A stretch of DNA of 64,000 nt from contig CAWGHN010000004.1 of NCBI GenBank assembly GCA_963822435.1, forward strand, positions 434,001 to 498,000. The letters are read 5' to 3'. The notes beneath the pieces were generated by a model, which saw only the letters and a program-made list of their open reading frames with translations, did not search any database and was not told where the DNA came from. How positions within the stretch are numbered: position 1 is the first letter of the stretch; the number at the start of each line of letters is the position of its first letter. Shown piece after piece: positions 43,739 through 52,335 of the stretch. The translations under genes were made by a program, and so were the position numbers. This DNA is from JAUYQR01 sp963822435 (GTDB lineage: Bacteria; Pseudomonadota; Alphaproteobacteria; Rhodobacterales; Rhodobacteraceae).

Positions 43739-45154
43739 GTGACAACGGACGGTCGGCATCTGCTGAGTTCGGGTAAGCTGCCCATGATGTCGCCGGATCT
43801 CATGACCGAGATCCTGGCGACGGCGTCGGATATAGCCCTTTTGGTGGCCCCCACACGCCGCGTGGTGACGGTTCTGGTGAACCCGCATCACCGCTCGTTC
43901 GGTCAGTTGGTCGATTGGGAGGGGGCGCGGTTGAATGACCTGCTGACCGAAGAAAGCCAGCGCAAGTTCGATCTGCGGATGGCCGATCTTGGCAGCAAGA
44001 CGCATGGCCCGGTGGCGGTGGAGTTGAACCACGTTAGCACCGAGGCGTGGGATTTTCCGGTGCGCTATTCGATTCACCAGATCAGCAAGGACGGGTCTTT
44101 GCTGATGCTGGGCCGCGATCTGCGGCCGATTGCCGAGGTGCAGCAGCAGCTTGTGGCCGCGCAATTGGCGCTGGAGCGCGATTACGAGGCGCAGCGCGAG
44201 GCGGATACGCGCTACCGCGTGCTGCTGGAGGTGTCGCGCGATCCCGTTCTGATGGTGTCGATGTCAAGCGGGCGGATCACCGACCTCAATCCGGCGGCGG
44301 CGACGATCCTAGGCGGCAGCCGGGTGGACCTTGTCGGGTCGGCCGTGGCGCAGGAGTTCGACGGGCGCAGGCGCGGCGAGTTTCTGGAGATGCTGGCCAA
44401 CAATGCAGGGTCGGAGACGGCGGCGCCGATGGAGCTGACCGCGCGGCGGTCGCAGCGGCGGGTACTGGTGACATCGACCCTGTTCCGGGCGGCGGGCGAG
44501 CGGATCGTGCTGTGCCAGATCGACCCGGCGGAAAAGCAGGCGGCGCAGACCGATGATCTGGCCGAGAACCTGTCGCGGCTTTACCATGAGGGTGTCGATG
44601 GCATCGTGTTTGCCGACGCCGAGGGGGTGATCCGCGCGGCGAACGAGGCGTTCCTGAACCTGACCGATGCGGCCAGCATGGCGGCGGTGCGGGGCCGGTC
44701 GATTGCCGATTACCTCGCACGCGGGGCGGTGGACCTGCGGGTGCTTTTGGACAACGTCAAGCGCACCGGGCAATTGCGGATGTATGCGACGCGGCTGACG
44801 ACGGATTACTCCGGGCAGATCGCGGTCGAAATCTCGGCCTCGTGGTTGAACGATCGGCCGAACCCGGTGCTGGTTCTGGTGGTGCGCGACGCGAGCCGGG
44901 CGGAATCGCTGCGCCGTTCGGGCGCGGGTGTGACTGACGAGGGCACGCGGTCGATGATGGAGCTGGTCGGGTCGTCGACGTTGAAGGACATCGTGGCCGA
45001 GACCACCGATGTGATCGAGAAGATGTGCATCGAGACGGCGCTGGAATTGACGCGCAACAACCGCGTGGCGGCCGCAGAAATGCTGAGCCTGTCGCGGCAG
45101 TCGCTGTACGTGAAGCTGCGCAAGTATGGGCTTTTGAACAAGGACGGCGAATAG
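43739..45154 (+). CDS. ppsR: PpsR/CrtJ, redox-responsive repressor of photosynthesis genes
   Basis: A 471-residue regulator: N-terminal domain, two PAS domains (about 160-260 and 285-395), a Q-linker-like helix region, and a C-terminal Fis-type HTH (RNNRVAAAEMLSLSRQSLYVK). The redox-active cysteine pair is conserved: Cys259 (LCQIDPAE) and Cys430 (KMCIETALE). It represses bch, crt and puc genes under oxygen by binding TGT-N12-ACA pairs. The start is a GTG; starting there gives SSGKLPMMSPDL, aligning with the known Rhodobacter N-terminus. A downstream ATG at 43784 is possible. Confidence 0.95.
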   Translation: MTTDGRHLLSSGKLPMMSPDLMTEILATASDIALLVAPTRRVVTVLVNPHHRSFGQLVDWEGARLNDLLTEESQRKFDLRMADLGSKTHGPVAVELNHVSTEAWDFPVRYSIHQISKDGSLLMLGRDLRPIAEVQQQLVAAQLALERDYEAQREADTRYRVLLEVSRDPVLMVSMSSGRITDLNPAAATILGGSRVDLVGSAVAQEFDGRRRGEFLEMLANNAGSETAAPMELTARRSQRRVLVTSTLFRAAGERIVLCQIDPAEKQAAQTDDLAENLSRLYHEGVDGIVFADAEGVIRAANEAFLNLTDAASMAAVRGRSIADYLARGAVDLRVLLDNVKRTGQLRMYATRLTTDYSGQIAVEISASWLNDRPNPVLVLVVRDASRAESLRRSGAGVTDEGTRSMMELVGSSTLKDIVAETTDVIEKMCIETALELTRNNRVAAAEMLSLSRQSLYVKLRKYGLLNKDGE

Positions 45155-45192
45155 CCGGCTTGACGCAGATCAATTTCCCGTGACGGATGACG

Positions 45193-45210
45193 TGTCAACC
45201 TGTCCTGACA
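45193..45210. promoter_or_regulatory. PpsR/CrtJ operator upstream of bchE
   Basis: TGTcaacctgtcctgACA, perfect TGT-N12-ACA, ending 14 bp before the bchE ATG. No second perfect site was seen in the 70-bp gap after ppsR. Its position suggests a short leader or control over readthrough. Confidence 0.8.
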
Positions 45211-45224
45211 GATAGGGGGCAAGC

Positions 45225-46895
45225 ATGCGCATCGTCTTTATCCATCCGAACTACCACTCCGGCGGCGCGGAGATCGCGGGGAACTGGCCGCCGGCCTGGG
45301 TTGCCTATCTGGCGGGGTCGCTGAAGGCGGCGGGGTTCGACGACATCCATTTCATCGACGCGATGACCAATCACATCGGTCCTGACGAATTGCGCGCACG
45401 GCTGAAGGCGCTGGCGCCGGATGTGGTGGGGACGACCGCGATCACGCCCGCAATCTACGAGGCCGAGGCGGTGATGAAGATTGCCGCCGAGGTGGTACCG
45501 GATGCGCTGCGGGTGCTGGGGGGTATTCACGCGACGTTCATGTTCCGGCAGGTCTTGTCCGAGGCGCCGTGGATCGACGTGATCGTGCGCGGCGAGGGCG
45601 AGGAGATCATGGTCGCCCTGATGCAGGCGGTGCGGGATGGGCGCTGGCCCGCCGACCGGCGGCGGATCAAGGGGCTGGCGTTCAAGGACGGCGAGGAGAT
45701 CGTCGCCACGCAGGCCGCGTCAACGGTGAAGAACCTTGACGGCATCGACCCGGACTGGTCGCTTCTGGAGTGGGACAAGTACATCTATGTGCCCTTGGGC
45801 GTGAAGGTGGCGATCCCGAACATGGCGCGGGGCTGCCCGTTCACCTGTTCGTTCTGCAGCCAGTGGAAGTTCTGGCGCGACTACCGGGTGCGCGACCCCA
45901 AGAAGGTGGTCGACGAGATCGAGCGGCTGGTCAACGACCACGGGGTGGGGTTCTTCATCCTCGCGGACGAGGAGCCGACGATCAACAAGAAGAAGTTCGT
46001 CGAGTTCTGTCAGGAGCTGATCGACCGGGGCCTGCCGGACCGCATCAAGTGGGGCATCAACACGCGGGTGACGGACATCTACCGCGACCGCGACCTGTTG
46101 AAGTTTTACCGCAAGGCCGGGTTGGTCCATGTGTCTTTGGGCACCGAGGCGGCGGCGCAGCTGAAGCTGGATATGTTCAACAAGGAAACGACGGTCGCCG
46201 AAAACAAGGAGGCGGTTCGGCTGTTGCGCGAGGCGGATATCTTTGTCGAGGCGCAGTTCATCGTGGGCTTGGACAACGAGACGAAGGAGACGCTGGAAGA
46301 GACGTTCCAGATGGCGTGGGACTGGCAGCCGGATCTGGCGAACTGGGCGATGTATACGCCGTGGCCGTTCACCCCCCTCTTTCAGGAGATCAAGGATCAG
46401 GTCGAGGTCTTTGATTTCTCGAAATACAACTTTGTCACGCCGATCATGAAACCGGCCGCGCTGACGCGGGGCGAGTTGCTGGACGGGGTGATGAAGAACT
46501 ACCGGCGGTTCTACATGCGCAAGGCGCTGTTTCACTATCCCTGGCGCGGAACGGGGTTCCGGCGGCGGTATCTGTTGGGCTGCCTCAAGGCGTTTCTGAA
46601 AGCGGGCGTGGGGCGGACGTTCTATGACCTTGGCAAGGCCGGATACTGGGGGCCGCAGACCAAGAACTCGGTCGATTTCCATTTTGACGAAACGCGGACG
46701 ATTGCCGAGGCGCAGGTGGCCGACTGGGAGGCCAGCGCCGACAAGGCGGCGCGCGCGGCAGAGCGGCGCGCGGCGGTGAAGGCGCAGGTGCAGGAGCGCG
46801 CGGAGGAGCGGAAGGCAGAGTTCCGGATGCCGAACGGGGCCGAGGTGACGGCCTGTGGCGGCGGGCGCGAACAGTTGCAGGAGCCGGCGGAGTAG
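45225..46895 (+). CDS. bchE: Anaerobic Mg-protoporphyrin IX monomethyl ester cyclase BchE
   Basis: A 556-residue radical-SAM enzyme with an N-terminal B12-binding domain (about 1-140). The radical-SAM cysteines are Cys204-x3-Cys208-x2-Cys211 in RGCPFTCSFC. It forms ring E without O2. The last ~70 residues are a charged Ala/Arg/Glu-rich tail (KAARAAERRAAVKAQVQ). GGGGG before the ATG gives a ribosome-binding site. acsF at 29-30 kb is its aerobic counterpart. Confidence 0.95.
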   Translation: MRIVFIHPNYHSGGAEIAGNWPPAWVAYLAGSLKAAGFDDIHFIDAMTNHIGPDELRARLKALAPDVVGTTAITPAIYEAEAVMKIAAEVVPDALRVLGGIHATFMFRQVLSEAPWIDVIVRGEGEEIMVALMQAVRDGRWPADRRRIKGLAFKDGEEIVATQAASTVKNLDGIDPDWSLLEWDKYIYVPLGVKVAIPNMARGCPFTCSFCSQWKFWRDYRVRDPKKVVDEIERLVNDHGVGFFILADEEPTINKKKFVEFCQELIDRGLPDRIKWGINTRVTDIYRDRDLLKFYRKAGLVHVSLGTEAAAQLKLDMFNKETTVAENKEAVRLLREADIFVEAQFIVGLDNETKETLEETFQMAWDWQPDLANWAMYTPWPFTPLFQEIKDQVEVFDFSKYNFVTPIMKPAALTRGELLDGVMKNYRRFYMRKALFHYPWRGTGFRRRYLLGCLKAFLKAGVGRTFYDLGKAGYWGPQTKNSVDFHFDETRTIAEAQVADWEASADKAARAAERRAAVKAQVQERAEERKAEFRMPNGAEVTACGGGREQLQEPAE

Positions 46896-46898
46896 AGC

Positions 46899-47486
46899 AT
46901 GGACGGCGGCGTCTTTCCTGTCGCGACGACCGGGCGGATCGGGCCGAACGCGATCCTGCAACTGGTGCGCGTGCTGGACCATTGCGAGGGCCGCGCGGTG
47001 CGCGAGCGGGTGATGGCGGTGGCGGGTGTGGAGGTGCCGCCCGACGATGCGGGGATGTGGCCGGAAGGCGAGTGCCGCGCGGTGCATTTGGCGCTGCATC
47101 TGGTGCTGCCGGAGCGGGCCGAAGGATTGCTTCGACTGGCTGGCACGGCGACGGCGGATTATGTGCTGGCGCACCGCATCCCGTGGGCCGCGCAACTGGC
47201 GATCCGCGCGCTGCCGGGGGTCTTGGGCGCGCGGGTGCTGACGGCGGCGATTGCGCGCAACGCCTGGACCTTCGTCGGGTCGGGGCGGTTTGCGGTGGCG
47301 GCGCGTCGGCCGTTGACCTTCGAGGTGGAGGACAACCCGCTGGATCCCGGCAAGGGGCGGGCCTGCGTCTGGCATGCAGCGGTGTTCGAGCGGCTGTTCC
47401 GGCGGCTGGTCTGGCCATCAGCGATGGTGGCGGACCGGCGCGACGGGCGCGTTTGCCGGTTCATCATTCGCCCGACCGGCGTTTAG
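46899..47486 (+). CDS. bchJ: Bacteriochlorophyll 4-vinyl reductase-type protein BchJ
   Basis: A 195-residue V4R-domain protein with HYVL-like DYVLAHRIPWAAQLAIRALP and FEVEDNPLDPGKGRACVWHAA, typical of BchJ. BchJ was first linked to 8-vinyl reduction but may rather deliver a substrate porphyrin. It lies 3 bp after bchE, same operon. Confidence 0.88.
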   Translation: MDGGVFPVATTGRIGPNAILQLVRVLDHCEGRAVRERVMAVAGVEVPPDDAGMWPEGECRAVHLALHLVLPERAEGLLRLAGTATADYVLAHRIPWAAQLAIRALPGVLGARVLTAAIARNAWTFVGSGRFAVAARRPLTFEVEDNPLDPGKGRACVWHAAVFERLFRRLVWPSAMVADRRDGRVCRFIIRPTGV

Positions 47487-47535
47487 GGCGACAATCTGCG
47501 CGCTGCGACGTCGAGACGCTTGATTGGCGCGAAGT

Positions 47536-47553
47536 TGTAATGTTTAGTTGACA
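47536..47553. promoter_or_regulatory. PpsR/CrtJ operator touching the bchG start codon
   Basis: TGTaatgtttagttgACA, perfect TGT-N12-ACA, ending one base before the bchG ATG at 47555. It occupies the place where a Shine-Dalgarno would normally be. Confidence 0.8.
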
Positions 47554-47554
47554 C

Positions 47555-48454
47555 ATGGCTGTCAGTGAAATCCTACATCCCCGCCAATTCCCGGAGCCGC
47601 GCGCGATGCTGCGGCTGATCAAACCGATTACCTGGTTCCCGCCGATCTGGGCCTATCTCTGCGGCTCGGTGTCTGCCGGGGTGCCGCTTTCGGGGCAATG
47701 GCCGCTGGTCATCCTTGGGATGGTGCTGGCCGGGCCGATCGTCTGCGGCATGTCTCAGGCGGCGAACGACTGGTGCGACCGGCATGTCGATGCGGTGAAC
47801 GAGCCGGACCGGCCGATCCCGTCGGGGCGGATACCGGGACGCTGGGGGCTGTATATCGCGCTGGCGATGACGGCGCTGTCGCTGGCGGTGGGCTGGATGC
47901 TCGGGCCCTGGGGCTTTGGCGCGACGGTGGTTGGCGTGATCGCAGCCTGGGCCTATTCGGCGGAACCGGTTCGGCTGAAGCGGTCGGGCTGGTGGGGGCC
48001 GGGGCTGGTGGGCCTGAGTTATGAGGGGCTGCCGTGGTTCACCGGGGCGGCGGTGCTGCTGGCGGGGCCGCCGCGGTTCGAGGTGGTGGTGATTGCGCTT
48101 TTGTATGCGCTTGGTGCGCATGGGATCATGACACTGAATGATTTCAAGGCGTTGGAGGGCGACCGGCAGCATGGCGTGCGGTCGCTGCCGGTGGTACTGG
48201 GGCCCGAGGTTGCGGCCAAGATCGCCTGCACGGTGATGTCGATGGCGCAGGCGCTGGTCGTGGTGCTGCTGGTGATCTTTGACAAGCCTTGGCATGGGCT
48301 GGCGGTCTTGGTGCTGCTCATCGTGCAGTTCGCTGCGATGCGCGTCCTGTTCCGCGACCCCAAGGGCAAGGCGCCCTGGTACAACGGCACGGGCGTGGTG
48401 CTTTACGTCACCGGCATGATGATTTCCGCCTTTGCGCTGAGGGGGTTGGCATGA
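47555..48454 (+). CDS. bchG: Bacteriochlorophyll synthase (geranylgeranyl transferase)
   Basis: A 299-residue UbiA-type membrane prenyltransferase that esterifies bacteriochlorophyllide a. The prenyl-diphosphate motifs are NDWCDRHVDAVNEPDRPIPS and NDFKALEGDRQ. Start MAVSEILHPRQFPEPRAMLR matches Rhodobacter BchG, although no Shine-Dalgarno is visible; a downstream ATG at 47606 has GGAG upstream. It overlaps orf428 by 4 bp. Confidence 0.94.
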   Translation: MAVSEILHPRQFPEPRAMLRLIKPITWFPPIWAYLCGSVSAGVPLSGQWPLVILGMVLAGPIVCGMSQAANDWCDRHVDAVNEPDRPIPSGRIPGRWGLYIALAMTALSLAVGWMLGPWGFGATVVGVIAAWAYSAEPVRLKRSGWWGPGLVGLSYEGLPWFTGAAVLLAGPPRFEVVVIALLYALGAHGIMTLNDFKALEGDRQHGVRSLPVVLGPEVAAKIACTVMSMAQALVVVLLVIFDKPWHGLAVLVLLIVQFAAMRVLFRDPKGKAPWYNGTGVVLYVTGMMISAFALRGLA

Positions 48455-49737
48455 GTTTGAGCTGGGTGCAGATCGTTCGCCTTGGCCTTGTGCAACTGTG
48501 CATCGGGGCGGTGGTGGTGCTGACCACATCGACGCTGAACCGGCTGATGGTGGTGGAGCTGGCGCTGCCGGCGATGCTGTCGGGGGCGTTGGTGGCGCTG
48601 CACTCGTTCGTGCAGATCACCCGGCCAAGCTGGGGTTTCTGGTCGGATGCCAAGGGCAACCGGACGCGGTTCATCGTGGGTGGCATGGCGATCCTGTCGC
48701 TGGGTGCGTTTCTGGCGTCGGTCGCGGTGGCGTTGGGGATTGCGGGGCAGGGTGTCGGACTGGCGCTGTCGGTGGTGGCCTATCTGCTGATCGGCATGGG
48801 CGCGGGGGCCTGTGGCACAGCGCTGCTGGCGCTTTTGGCGACGGCGACCGAGCCGCGCCGGCGGGCGGCGGCGGCGACGATCACCTGGCTGATGATGATT
48901 TTCGGGATTGCGGTGACCTCGGGTGTGATCGGCGCGCTGCTGGACCCCTACACCCCGGCGCGACTGATGGTGATCGTCACGGTGGTGACGGTGGGCGCGG
49001 TGATCGTGACGGCGCTGGCCATCTGGGGGATCGAGGCGCGCGTGATGGCGGAGCGTGAGCCGGACCCGACGCCCCTTTGGCAGGGTCTGGCCGAGGTTTG
49101 GGCGGAGCGGAAATCGCGGGTCTTCACGATCTTCATCTTTCTGTCGATGTCGGCGTTCTTCCTGCAGGAACTGATCCTTGAGCCTTATGCGGGGTTGGTG
49201 TTCGGCTTTTCGCCGGGACAATCGACCAGCCTGTCGGGCGCGCAGCATGGCGGCATGTTTGTGGGCATGCTGGCCGTTGGCGTTGCGGTTTCGGGGTTCC
49301 GGTTGGGAACGCTGAAGCTGTGGGTCACGGCGGGCTGTCTGGGATCGGCGGTGTGCCTGGCGGCGATTGCCGCGCTGGGACAGATGGAGATCGGGCTTCT
49401 GGTGCCGGCGGTGACGGTGCTGGGTGTGTTCAACGGGATGTTCGCCATCGCCTCGATCGGGGCGATGATGCAGTTGGCGGGCGAGGGACGCGCGGGGCGT
49501 GAGGGCACGCGGATGGGCGTCTGGGGCGCAAGCCAGGCGATAGCGCAGGGCTTGGGCGGGTTTGCCGGAGCGGCGTTCGTGGATGTGCTGCGCATCAGCG
49601 CGGACGCTTCGGTGGCGTTCGGGTTGGTGTTCGTGTTCGAGGCGGCGCTGTTTCTGGCGGCCGCAATGATGGCTTGGCGGATCATCGACGGCGGCACCTT
49701 GCGCCGCGTCACCGCACAATTGGTTCCGGGGGAATGA
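48451..49737 (+). CDS. PucC-family protein, orf428 type
   Basis: A 428-residue twelve-helix membrane protein paralogous to LhaA: STLNRLMVVELALPAMLSGA, GFWSDAKGNRTRFI and GVWGASQAIAQGLGGFAG. It lies between bchG and bchP exactly as orf428 does in Rhodobacter capsulatus, with the same length. It may help deliver bacteriochlorophyll to the complexes. Overlaps of 4 bp join it to both neighbours. Confidence 0.9.
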   Translation: MSLSWVQIVRLGLVQLCIGAVVVLTTSTLNRLMVVELALPAMLSGALVALHSFVQITRPSWGFWSDAKGNRTRFIVGGMAILSLGAFLASVAVALGIAGQGVGLALSVVAYLLIGMGAGACGTALLALLATATEPRRRAAAATITWLMMIFGIAVTSGVIGALLDPYTPARLMVIVTVVTVGAVIVTALAIWGIEARVMAEREPDPTPLWQGLAEVWAERKSRVFTIFIFLSMSAFFLQELILEPYAGLVFGFSPGQSTSLSGAQHGGMFVGMLAVGVAVSGFRLGTLKLWVTAGCLGSAVCLAAIAALGQMEIGLLVPAVTVLGVFNGMFAIASIGAMMQLAGEGRAGREGTRMGVWGASQAIAQGLGGFAGAAFVDVLRISADASVAFGLVFVFEAALFLAAAMMAWRIIDGGTLRRVTAQLVPGE

Positions 49738-50921
49738 CAATGACATACGACGTGTTCGTGGTGGGCGGCGGGCCTTCGGGGGCGACGGCGGCAGAGGATC
49801 TGGCGCGAGCCGGAAAACGCGTGGCGATGCTGGACCGGGCGGGGCGGATCAAGCCCTGCGGTGGCGCGATCCCGCCGCGCGCGATTGCGGATTTCAAGAT
49901 CCCGGCGGATCAGATTGTTGCCAAGATCGAAACGGCTCGGATGATCTCACCCACGGGGCGGTCGGTCGATATCCACATCGAGAACGGCTATGTCGGCATG
50001 GTGGACCGCGAGCATTTCGACGAATTCCTGCGGGTGCGGGCGGTTCAGGCGGGGGCGGATCGGTTGACCGGCACCTACTTGCGGATCGAGAGGGACGCCG
50101 AGGGCACGCATGTCGTCTGGCGTGAGAAGGTGTCGGGCAACGAGGTGCGCAGCCGGGCAAAGCTGGTGATCGGTGCCGATGGCGCGCGGTCGGATGTGGC
50201 GCGCGACGAGGTGCCGGGGGGCGATACGATCCCTTACGTGATCGCGTACCATGAAATCATCAAGGCCCCGGCGGCGAACAAGGATTACGATCCGAAGCGC
50301 TGTGACGTGATCTATGACGGGCGGATCAGCCCGGATTTCTACGGCTGGGTGTTCCCGCATGGCGATCAGGCGAGCGTCGGGATGGGAACCGGCGTCGACG
50401 GGGTGAACCTGAAGCAGGCGACAGCCGATCTGCGCGCCTCATCCGGCCTGACCGGGTGCGAGACGATCCGCAAGGAAGGCGCGCCGATCCCGCTGCGACC
50501 CTTGGACCGTTGGGACAATGGGCGCGATGTGGTGCTGGCGGGCGATGCGGCCGGGGTTGTGGCGCCAAGTTCGGGTGAGGGGATCTACTACGCGATGCTG
50601 GGGGGCCGGGTGGCGGCGACGGCGGCGCAGGCCTGTCTGGCTTCGGGCCGCGCGAAGGACCTGAAACTGGCGCGCAAGCTGTTCATGAAGGACAACAAGA
50701 CCGTCTTCAAGGTCTTGCGGTCAATGCAGGACGCCTACTACAAGTCCGACGAGCGGCGGGAGCGGTTCGTGTCCCTGTGTCACGATACCGACGTGCAGAA
50801 GCTGACCTTCGAGGCTTACATGAACAAGAAGCTGGTCGCGGCGCGGCCCCTTGCCCACATCAAGATCGGGATCAAGAACGTGGCCCATCTGTTGGGCTGG
50901 GTGAAGCCAAGCTGGACCTGA
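49734..50921 (+). CDS. bchP: Geranylgeranyl reductase
   Basis: A 395-residue FAD-dependent reductase saturating the geranylgeranyl tail of bacteriochlorophyll to phytyl. The dinucleotide motif is VVGGGPSGATAAEDLARAG; KPCGGAIPPRA and VLAGDAAGVVAPSSGEGIYYA (in two parts) are hallmarks. GGGGGA precedes the ATG; a second in-frame ATG lies at 49740. Confidence 0.95.
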   Translation: MTMTYDVFVVGGGPSGATAAEDLARAGKRVAMLDRAGRIKPCGGAIPPRAIADFKIPADQIVAKIETARMISPTGRSVDIHIENGYVGMVDREHFDEFLRVRAVQAGADRLTGTYLRIERDAEGTHVVWREKVSGNEVRSRAKLVIGADGARSDVARDEVPGGDTIPYVIAYHEIIKAPAANKDYDPKRCDVIYDGRISPDFYGWVFPHGDQASVGMGTGVDGVNLKQATADLRASSGLTGCETIRKEGAPIPLRPLDRWDNGRDVVLAGDAAGVVAPSSGEGIYYAMLGGRVAATAAQACLASGRAKDLKLARKLFMKDNKTVFKVLRSMQDAYYKSDERRERFVSLCHDTDVQKLTFEAYMNKKLVAARPLAHIKIGIKNVAHLLGWVKPSWT

Positions 50922-50939
50922 AGGGTGGATGGCGCGTCG

Positions 50940-51476
50940 ATGGAAGAGATGATTCCTGCCTGGGTTGACGGGCGGCTGACGCCGGTCGGAAAGCTGGCCG
51001 TGCATCAGCAAGGGTTACGCCACAAGGCGGTGTCGGTGTTCGTGACCGAGGGGTCGCGTGTGCTGATCCAGCGCCGGGCGCTGACGAAATATCACACGCC
51101 GGGTATGTGGGCGAACACCTGCTGCACGCACCCGCGCTGGGAAGAGGACGCGGCCGCTTGCGCCGTGCGCCGCTTGCGGGAGGAGTTGGGGATCACCGGG
51201 CTGTTCCCGTCCTACGCGGACCGGATCGAGTATCGCGCCGATGTGGGCAGCGGCTTGATCGAGCATGAGGTGGTCGACGTGTTTGTGGCCGAGGCAGCGG
51301 CGGGGCTGGTGGTCGAGCCGAACCCCGACGAGGTGGCCGAAGTGCGCTGGGTCGATCTTTACGATCTGGCCGCCGAGGTGCGGCGCAGTCCGGAGCGTTT
51401 CACGCCCTGGGTGCGGATCTACATGACCGAGCATATCGACCGGATCTTTGGCGCACGGATGCTGGCGCTGCGCTGA
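50940..51476 (+). CDS. idi: Isopentenyl-diphosphate delta-isomerase (type I)
   Basis: A 178-residue Nudix-fold enzyme making DMAPP for the geranylgeranyl and carotenoid chains. The active-site cysteine is in NTCCTHPRW and the glutamate in RRLREELGI. A GTG at 50925 is in frame, but AAGGGTGG at 50921-50928 overlaps it and is better placed for the ATG at 50940 (MEEMIPAWV). Last gene of the bchE operon; it converges on bchO with 3 bp between. Confidence 0.93.
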   Translation: MEEMIPAWVDGRLTPVGKLAVHQQGLRHKAVSVFVTEGSRVLIQRRALTKYHTPGMWANTCCTHPRWEEDAAACAVRRLREELGITGLFPSYADRIEYRADVGSGLIEHEVVDVFVAEAAAGLVVEPNPDEVAEVRWVDLYDLAAEVRRSPERFTPWVRIYMTEHIDRIFGARMLALR

Positions 51477-51479
51477 GGC

Positions 51480-52334
51480 TCAGCCCGGATCACCAAGCCA
51501 GTCGCGGATCACGGCGCCGATCCTTGCGCCGGCTTCCTCGTGCGCCAGATGGCCGAGTTTGGGCAATTCCTTGTACGTCGCGTTCGGCATAAGTGCGGCT
51601 GCATCGCGTGAGACGCGGGCGGGCACAACCTTGTCGCCGGTGGTTGCGATCAGAAGGGTTGGCGTGGTCAGTTTCGGGGCGTCGGCCATCAGCGCGTCGA
51701 GCTTCCACTGTGCCATCATGCCAAGCGTGCCGTCGACATGCGCGGCGTCCTGCACCAGCGCGATGTACTGGCGCAGGCCCGCCTCATCCGGCGGCGAGCC
51801 GGTGGAGGTGAGCAGGCGGCGCACGGTTGGCGCGTTGCCCCAGAGGCCGCTGACGAAGCGCGGCACAAAGGGCGTGACCGAGAGGACGCGGGCGAGGAGG
51901 GGAAAGAGGACGCCGGCGGCGCCTTCGAAGCTGCCAAGGGCGGCGTTGACGCCAACGATTCGGTCGAGCGGGATCAGGGTGGACAGTCGAAGCGCGAGGG
52001 CCGCCCCTGCGGAATGGCCGATCACCAGTTTTGGCGCCCAGCCTTCGTGTTCGATCAGGCGGGCGATGTCTTCGGCCATCGGGTCGATGCCGAGGCGGCC
52101 CTTGTTGCCGGCGCGGGTGAAGCCCTGGCCCGGAAGGTCTGGTATCAGGCAGCGGTAATCGGCCAATTCGGGGATCAGGTTGCGGAAACTGTGGGCCGAG
52201 CCACCTGCGCCGTGCAGCAGCAGGATTTCCGGGCCGCGACCGACCTCGAACACGCACCAGTCGTGCGGGCGCGCGCGGGTCATCCGGGCCGAGGTGCGGT
52301 TCGGCCAATCCTTTGGCATCCGGTCGAAGTCCAT
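51480..52334 (-). CDS. bchO: Alpha/beta hydrolase BchO
   Basis: A 284-residue alpha/beta hydrolase (nucleophile in VIGHSAGAALAL; oxyanion motif LLHGAGGSAHSF; C-terminal histidine in LPKLGHLAHEE) found next to bchD in photosynthesis clusters and thought to act around the Mg-chelatase step. Its substrate is not known. The ATG at 52334 sits two bases beyond the bchD stop codon's start, i.e. tightly coupled. Confidence 0.9.
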   Translation of the reverse strand: MDFDRMPKDWPNRTSARMTRARPHDWCVFEVGRGPEILLLHGAGGSAHSFRNLIPELADYRCLIPDLPGQGFTRAGNKGRLGIDPMAEDIARLIEHEGWAPKLVIGHSAGAALALRLSTLIPLDRIVGVNAALGSFEGAAGVLFPLLARVLSVTPFVPRFVSGLWGNAPTVRRLLTSTGSPPDEAGLRQYIALVQDAAHVDGTLGMMAQWKLDALMADAPKLTTPTLLIATTGDKVVPARVSRDAAALMPNATYKELPKLGHLAHEEAGARIGAVIRDWLGDPG

Positions 52335-52335
52335 T

